Assembly (NCBI RefSeq): GCF_004353505.1
Contig: NZ_SMNQ01000012.1
Span: forward strand, 124,001-188,000
Direction: 5' to 3'
DNA length: 64,000 nt
Source of the DNA: Streptomyces sp. WAC05374
GTDB lineage: Bacteria; Actinomycetota; Actinomycetes; Streptomycetales; Streptomycetaceae
A program made the position numbers and the translations under genes. Positions 59,723 through 64,000 of this stretch are shown here, in pieces; the stretch's first letter is position 1, and each line of letters opens with the position of its first letter. The notes under the pieces were generated by a model. It saw only the letters and a program-made list of their open reading frames with translations. It was not told the origin of the DNA and ran no database searches.

Positions 59723-60153
59723 CGACGCCGAGCGCCCTGGAGAGGCCCACCGGTGTCCCCTTCGCACGGCGGCTGGGCGCCCGTGCCGTCCTCCTGCCCG
59801 CCGTCGCGCTGGCGCTCCTGCCGCCGCGCCGTATCCGGGCGGTGCTGGACGTCGCGCGCCGGGGCGCCGCACCGGCCACCACCGCCCAGGCCCAGGCCGC
59901 GCGGGACGCCATGTGCGCGGTGAGCCTGCGCTGCGCGGGCCCCAAGGGCTGCCTGCCCCGCTCGCTGGGCGCCGCGCTGCTGTGCCGCCTGTCGGGGACG
60001 TGGCCGACGTGGTGCACGGGCGTGAGCACGGTGCCGCCCTTCAACGCCCACGCCTGGATCGAGGCGGACGGCCGGCCCGTCGGGGAGGGCGTCCCCGACG
60101 GCTACTTCACCCGGCTGATCGCGGTCGCGGCCAGGAGCCGCCCGGACCGATGA
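59719..60153 (+). CDS. Lasso leader peptidase (transglutaminase-like, B2)
   Basis: A 144-residue cysteine protease that removes the leader after Gly21. Catalytic residues of the transglutaminase fold are C78 (GCLPRSLGAALL), H111 (NAHAWIEADG) and probably D117. The first 45 residues are hydrophobic and basic (RAVLLPAVALALLPPRRIR), as usual in B2 proteins. It is coupled by ATGA overlaps to the RRE gene before it and the exporter gene after it. Confidence 0.95.
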   Translation: MTTPSALERPTGVPFARRLGARAVLLPAVALALLPPRRIRAVLDVARRGAAPATTAQAQAARDAMCAVSLRCAGPKGCLPRSLGAALLCRLSGTWPTWCTGVSTVPPFNAHAWIEADGRPVGEGVPDGYFTRLIAVAARSRPDR

Positions 60154-62198
60154 CCGACAGCACCGCGGACCCCGCACCGCCACAGCCACATCCGGAGTCA
60201 CCGCCACACCCGGAGCCGTCGGCGCATCCGGAGAACCGGGCACAGCCCCAGTCACCCCCACTCCCCGACGTACCGACGGAAGGCGACCGCTCCACCCGCG
60301 CCGCGGTCGCGACCATGTACCGGCTGACCGCCGGGCACCGGGCGTCCATCGTCGTCGCCACCGTGCTCACCCTGGTCGGCTCGGCCCTGGGTCTCGCCCA
60401 GCCGCTCGTCGCCAAGCAGGCCGTCGACGCCAGTGGCCGCGGGCAGGTGCTGTGGCCGCTCCTGCTGGCCCTGGCGGTGCTGTTCGTGGCCGAGGCGGCG
60501 ACCGGCGCGGTGGGCCGCTTCGTCCTGGAGCGCATGGGCGAGGGCGTCGTACGCCGGCTCCGGCACGGGCTGGTGGCGCGCCTGCTCCGGCTGGAGATGC
60601 GGGAGTACGACCGGCACCGCGGCGGTGACCTGATCTCCCGGGTCACCGCCGACACCACCCTGCTGAGGGAAGTGGTGTCCCAGGCGCTGGTCGACCTCGT
60701 GACGGGCGCCCTCGTCGCGGCGGGCGCGGTCGCGCTGATGCTGTGGATCGACCCGCTGCTGCTGCTCCTGGTGGCCCTGACCGTGGCGCTGGCCGCCGTG
60801 GTCGTCGCCTCCCTGCTCAAGGGCATCCGGGCCGCCTCCGAACGCATGCAGGAGTCGGTCGGCGCGATCGCCGCCGACCTGGAACGGGCGCTCGGCGCGC
60901 TCCCGATGGTCCGGGTCCACCGTGCGGAGGACCGGGAGGCGGCCCGTATCGGAGAGCGGGTCGACACGGCGTACGACGCGGGGGTACGGACCGCGAAGCT
61001 CGCCTCCGTCATGAGCCCGGCCGTCGAACTCGCCGTCCAGGGCTCCTTCCTCATCGTCCTCGTCATCGGCGGGCTCAGGGTGAGCGGCCACGCCAACTCC
61101 CTCGGCGACCTGGTGGCCTTCCTGCTGTACGCCTCGTACCTGGTGCTGCCGCTGTCGTCCGTCTTCCGCGCGGTGGGTCTGATCCAGCGCGGCATGGGTG
61201 CCTACCAGCGCATCGAGGAGGCCCTCCACCTGCCCGTGGAACCGACCGGGCCCGCGTCCGCGCCGCCCGGGGAGCGGCCGCGGAAGGACACCGCCCCCGG
61301 CCCGGCCACCCGGGCCCCCGTACGCCCGCCGGCCGCCGTCGTGAGGGAGCCGGTCCGCACCGGCGGGGAGGCGGACCACACCGGCGCGGAGCCGGACCCC
61401 ACCGACGGGAAGCCCGACCGCACCGGCGGGAAGCCGGACCCAGCACCGGCCCTCGCCCTGTGTGACGTCCGCTTCGGCTACACACCGGACCGGCCGGTCC
61501 TGCGCGGCGTCTCCTTCACCGTCCCCCGCCGCGGTCAGACCGCTCTGGTCGGCCGGTCGGGAGCCGGCAAGAGCACGATCTTCGCGCTGGCCGCCAGGTT
61601 CTACGAACCGGACTCCGGACGTCTGCTCTTCGACGGTCTGCCCGCCACCGAACTGAGCCGCGCCGCCTGCCGGGAACGCATCGCCGTCGTCGACCAGGAC
61701 ACCCACGTCGTCCACGGCACGCTCCGGGACAACATCACCTACGCCGCGCCCGACGCCACCGACGCGGAGGTGCGGCGCGTCATCGAGCTGGCCCGGCTGG
61801 AGGGCGTCGTCCGCGGGCTGCCCGGCGGGCTGTCGGGAACGCTCGGCCCGCGCGGGGGCACGCTCTCGGCGGGTGAACGCCAGCGGGTCGCCCTGGCCCG
61901 CGCGCTGCTCGCCCGGCCGGCGCTCCTGCTGCTCGACGAACCGACCTCGCACCTGGACAGCATCAACGAAGCCGCGCTGACCGAGGTCATGAGGGACGCC
62001 GCGCGGGAATGCGCCCTTCTGGTGATCGCGCACCGGCTGTCCACGGTCCAGCACGCCGACCAGATCATCGTCCTCCATGACGGCCGCGCCACCGCCCGGG
62101 GACGTCACAAGGACCTGCTCACCACCAGCGCCACCTACCGCCGGCTCGCCGCCGGACAGATCCTCCACCCTCCGGCCGCACCGCACTCGCTGCCCTGA
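60150..62198 (+). CDS. Lasso peptide ABC exporter (protein D)
   Basis: A 682-residue fused membrane/ATPase half-transporter that exports the mature peptide and likely gives self-protection. A proline/histidine-rich N-terminus (about 1-45, PHPESPPHPEPSAHPEN) precedes six membrane helices (about 60-350). An ATPase follows with Walker A GRSGAGKST (468-476), signature LSAGERQRVALARAL, Walker B LLLLDEPTSHLD and H loop IAHRLS. The linker between the domains (about 363-432) is long and repetitive (EPDPTDGKPDRTGGKPDP). It has no N-terminal C39 peptidase. The start overlaps the peptidase stop (ATGA). It is the last gene of the operon. Confidence 0.94.
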   Translation: MTDSTADPAPPQPHPESPPHPEPSAHPENRAQPQSPPLPDVPTEGDRSTRAAVATMYRLTAGHRASIVVATVLTLVGSALGLAQPLVAKQAVDASGRGQVLWPLLLALAVLFVAEAATGAVGRFVLERMGEGVVRRLRHGLVARLLRLEMREYDRHRGGDLISRVTADTTLLREVVSQALVDLVTGALVAAGAVALMLWIDPLLLLLVALTVALAAVVVASLLKGIRAASERMQESVGAIAADLERALGALPMVRVHRAEDREAARIGERVDTAYDAGVRTAKLASVMSPAVELAVQGSFLIVLVIGGLRVSGHANSLGDLVAFLLYASYLVLPLSSVFRAVGLIQRGMGAYQRIEEALHLPVEPTGPASAPPGERPRKDTAPGPATRAPVRPPAAVVREPVRTGGEADHTGAEPDPTDGKPDRTGGKPDPAPALALCDVRFGYTPDRPVLRGVSFTVPRRGQTALVGRSGAGKSTIFALAARFYEPDSGRLLFDGLPATELSRAACRERIAVVDQDTHVVHGTLRDNITYAAPDATDAEVRRVIELARLEGVVRGLPGGLSGTLGPRGGTLSAGERQRVALARALLARPALLLLDEPTSHLDSINEAALTEVMRDAARECALLVIAHRLSTVQHADQIIVLHDGRATARGRHKDLLTTSATYRRLAAGQILHPPAAPHSLP

Positions 62199-62269
62199 CA
62201 CACCCGCCGGCCGCACCCCGCCCGCCGTCCTGACGCCGGCCACCCGCCCGCGGCGGAGTGACTCACGGA

Positions 62270-62296
62270 ACGGCCCGCGCGGTGCGCGCGGGCCGT
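62270..62296. terminator. Bidirectional terminator between the lasso operon and msrB
   Basis: ACGGCCCGCGC and GCGCGGGCCGT are perfect 11-bp arms around a 5-nt loop, midway between convergent genes. It ends five bases from the msrB stop. Confidence 0.75.
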
Positions 62297-62300
62297 GTCC

Positions 62301-62708
62301 TCACTCCTCGTCGGGGGTCAGCCTCAGCGAGACCGAGTTGATGCAGTACCGCTGGTCCGTCGGGGTGGGGTACCCCTCGCCCTCGAAGACGTGCCCCAGA
62401 TGCGAGCCGCAGCGGGCGCAGCGGACCTCGGTGCGGACCATGCCGTAGGTGCGGTCCTCGATCAGCTCGACCGCGTCGGTGTCCTTCGGGTCGTAGAAGG
62501 ACGGCCACCCGCAGTGGGACTCGAACTTGGTCGTGGAGGTGAACAGCTCGGCTCCGCAGGCGCGGCAGGAGTAGACGCCCTTGGTCTTGGTGTCGGTGTA
62601 CTCACCGGTGAAGGGGCGCTCCGTGCCGGCCTCGCGCAGGACGTGGTACTCCTCCGGGGACAGCTCCGCGCGCCACTGCTCGTCCGGCTTCTCGACGTCG
62701 TACGCCAT
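62301..62708 (-). CDS. msrB: Peptide-methionine (R)-S-oxide reductase
   Basis: A 135-residue thioredoxin-dependent repair enzyme for methionine-R-sulfoxide. Zinc-binding pairs are CRACG and CARCG. The active-site area reads ESHCGWPSF, and the catalytic cysteine is in RYCINSVSLRL near the C-terminus. The length is normal. It starts at ATG 62708, 11 bp after the murC stop on the same strand, so the two are probably co-transcribed. Confidence 0.96.
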   Translation of the reverse strand: MAYDVEKPDEQWRAELSPEEYHVLREAGTERPFTGEYTDTKTKGVYSCRACGAELFTSTTKFESHCGWPSFYDPKDTDAVELIEDRTYGMVRTEVRCARCGSHLGHVFEGEGYPTPTDQRYCINSVSLRLTPDEE

Positions 62709-62719
62709 GCTGCTCTCCC

Positions 62720-64000
62720 TCAGTCGCGGTCCGCGAGGCGGGCCAGGATCCTCGGGCCGAGGTCGGTGACGTCCCCGGCGCCCATGGTGAGAACGAGATC
62801 GCCGGGCTTGGCCATTCCCGCGACGACGTCCGGCACGGTGTCCTTGTCGGACACGGCGGTGACGTCGGCGCCGGCGGCGCGGGCCGCGTCGATGATCAGG
62901 GCGCTGGTGATCCCGGGGATCGGGTCCTCGCGGGCCGGGTAGATCTCGAGGACGGCCGAGGCGTCGGCGAGGGTGAGGGCCTGGCCCATCTCCTTGCCGA
63001 GCTCCTGGGTGCGGGAGAACAGGTGCGGCTGGAAGACGACGAGGAGGCGGCGCTCGGAGCCGGCGGCGGAGCGCATGGCCTCGAGGTCGGCGGTCATCTC
63101 GGTGGGGTGGTGGGCGTACGAGTCGATGACCTGGACGCCGGCGGCCTCGCCCTTGAGCTGGAGGCGGCGGCCGACGCCGGTGTAGGCGGTGAGGGCCTGG
63201 GCCAGGGCGGCGGGGTCGATGCCGACGCGGGCGCCGGCGGCGAGGGCGGCGGCGGCGTTGTGGGCGTAGTGGCGGCCGGGCACGGAGACGGTGAAGGTGT
63301 GCTCGGTGCCGTCGAGGGCGACGGTGACCTCGCTGGTCATGCCCCGGGGCGTGATGGCGAGGATCCGGGCGTCGGAGTCGGCGGACTCGCCGACGCGGAT
63401 GATCGTCAGGTCGTCGCGGCCCGCGACCCGGCGGGCGAGCTCGCGGGCGCCGGCGTGCTCGCCGACGACGAGGGTGCCGCCGGGGCGGATCTTGGCGACG
63501 AACGCCTCGAAGGACTCGTAGATCTCGTCCATCGACGCGTAGTTGGCGTGGTGGTCCAGCTCGACGTTGAGGACGATCGCGACCTCGGGGTCGTACTTCT
63601 GGAAGCTGCGGTCGCTCTCGTCGGCCTCGGCGACGAAGATCTCGCCGTCGCCGTGCAGGGCGTTGGTGCCGGGCCCGGCGAGGTCGCCGCCGATGGCGTA
63701 CGACGGGGCGAGGCCCAGTTCGGTGAGGGCGACGGCGAGCATGGAGGTCGTGGTCGTCTTGCCGTGGGTGCCGGCGACGGCGATCGCGCGCAGCCCGGTC
63801 ATCAGGGCGGCCAGCGCGTCGGAGCGGTGGACGACCGGGATGCCCAGCTCGGTGGCGCGGGCCAGCTCGGGGTTGTCGGCGCGGATGGCGCTGGAGACGA
63901 CGACGGCGGTGGTGTCGTCCGCGAGGTGGACGGCGGCGTGCCCGATGTGGACGGTCGCGCCGAGGGCCCGCAGGGACGCGGCGGTCTCGGACTCGCGCGC
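62720..64000 (-). CDS. murC: UDP-N-acetylmuramate-L-alanine ligase, start beyond window
   Basis: 427 codons are seen; the N-terminus lies beyond the right edge. MurC adds L-alanine to UDP-MurNAc in peptidoglycan precursor synthesis. The Rossmann substrate domain (HIGHAAVHLADDTTAVVVSS) is partly present. The ATP-binding loop is AVAGTHGKTTTTSML, followed by AEADESDRSFQKYDP, NVELDHHANY and VIDSYAHHPTEM, all classical Mur ligase motifs. It ends at TGA 62720. It is essential and outside the usual dcw cluster, as is common in Streptomyces. Confidence 0.96.
   Translation of the reverse strand, partial: ARESETAASLRALGATVHIGHAAVHLADDTTAVVVSSAIRADNPELARATELGIPVVHRSDALAALMTGLRAIAVAGTHGKTTTTSMLAVALTELGLAPSYAIGGDLAGPGTNALHGDGEIFVAEADESDRSFQKYDPEVAIVLNVELDHHANYASMDEIYESFEAFVAKIRPGGTLVVGEHAGARELARRVAGRDDLTIIRVGESADSDARILAITPRGMTSEVTVALDGTEHTFTVSVPGRHYAHNAAAALAAGARVGIDPAALAQALTAYTGVGRRLQLKGEAAGVQVIDSYAHHPTEMTADLEAMRSAAGSERRLLVVFQPHLFSRTQELGKEMGQALTLADASAVLEIYPAREDPIPGITSALIIDAARAAGADVTAVSDKDTVPDVVAGMAKPGDLVLTMGAGDVTDLGPRILARLADRD

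Overview
The window is high-GC (roughly 70% or more) actinobacterial chromosome, almost certainly Streptomyces. The evidence is the codon bias, GTG and TTG starts, Streptomyces-specific families (DUF2637, SAV2148-type HEPN protein, DUF456, DUF1707-FHA) and the complete sulfate-assimilation operon preceded by the characteristic short leader peptide. From memory, the order resembles the S. coelicolor region that runs from murC to the cys operon; I could not check this. I saw no rRNA, tRNA, CRISPR array, integrase or transposase.

Left part (1-20.6 kb): a truncated GntR/FCD regulator diverges from an iron-box-controlled FhuF-like siderophore reductase. Then come a DUF2637 membrane protein, an RsbW-like ATP-binding protein, a GH38 alpha-mannosidase, pyruvate:quinone oxidoreductase (poxB), a PP2C-like protein, a TrmB/LuxR-type regulator, DUF456, an Ada/AlkA-type protein whose glycosylase domain looks degenerate, and rsgA with a short upstream ORF. 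A DM13 lipoprotein-like protein, a two-component system, VOC and AraC genes, a YihY membrane protein and an AidB-like acyl-CoA dehydrogenase follow. The last two start only 17 bp apart on opposite strands.

Centre (20.6-43.2 kb): a structured intergenic region with a leftward terminator precedes a GAF regulator and a GNAT gene. The sulfur block follows: leader peptide, sulfite reductase, a 59-residue zinc-ribbon protein, cysH, cysC, cysD, cysN, a sulfonate/taurine-type ABC transporter and a sirohydrochlorin ferrochelatase. Together these take up sulfonates and sulfate, activate and reduce them to sulfide, and supply siroheme for the last step. Next are DUF1697, a secreted subtilase, a macrolide-type glycosyltransferase behind a palindromic operator, a sugar ABC transporter without its own ATPase, an APH-like kinase, an epoxide-hydrolase-like enzyme, a DnaQ-like exonuclease and the SAV2148-type protein.

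Right part (43.7-56.6 kb): glgX, treY and treZ form the glycogen-to-trehalose route, with a DUF1707-FHA gene between treY and treZ. Then come an M24 aminopeptidase, a LysR gene with a 41-bp tandem repeat at its 3' end, a CTP-synthase-like amidotransferase, a P-loop kinase, VOC and GNAT genes, and a gene that appears frameshifted at an AAA run next to a coding repeat.

57.2-62.2 kb: a five-gene lasso peptide cluster (precursor, cyclase, RRE protein, leader peptidase, ABC exporter). The precursor core LLGFSGNDRLLLSKN places it in the citrulassin family, whose Arg9 is converted to citrulline by a deiminase that is not encoded here. This is the most distinctive system in the window. msrB and the start of a long murC coding region close the window on the minus strand.
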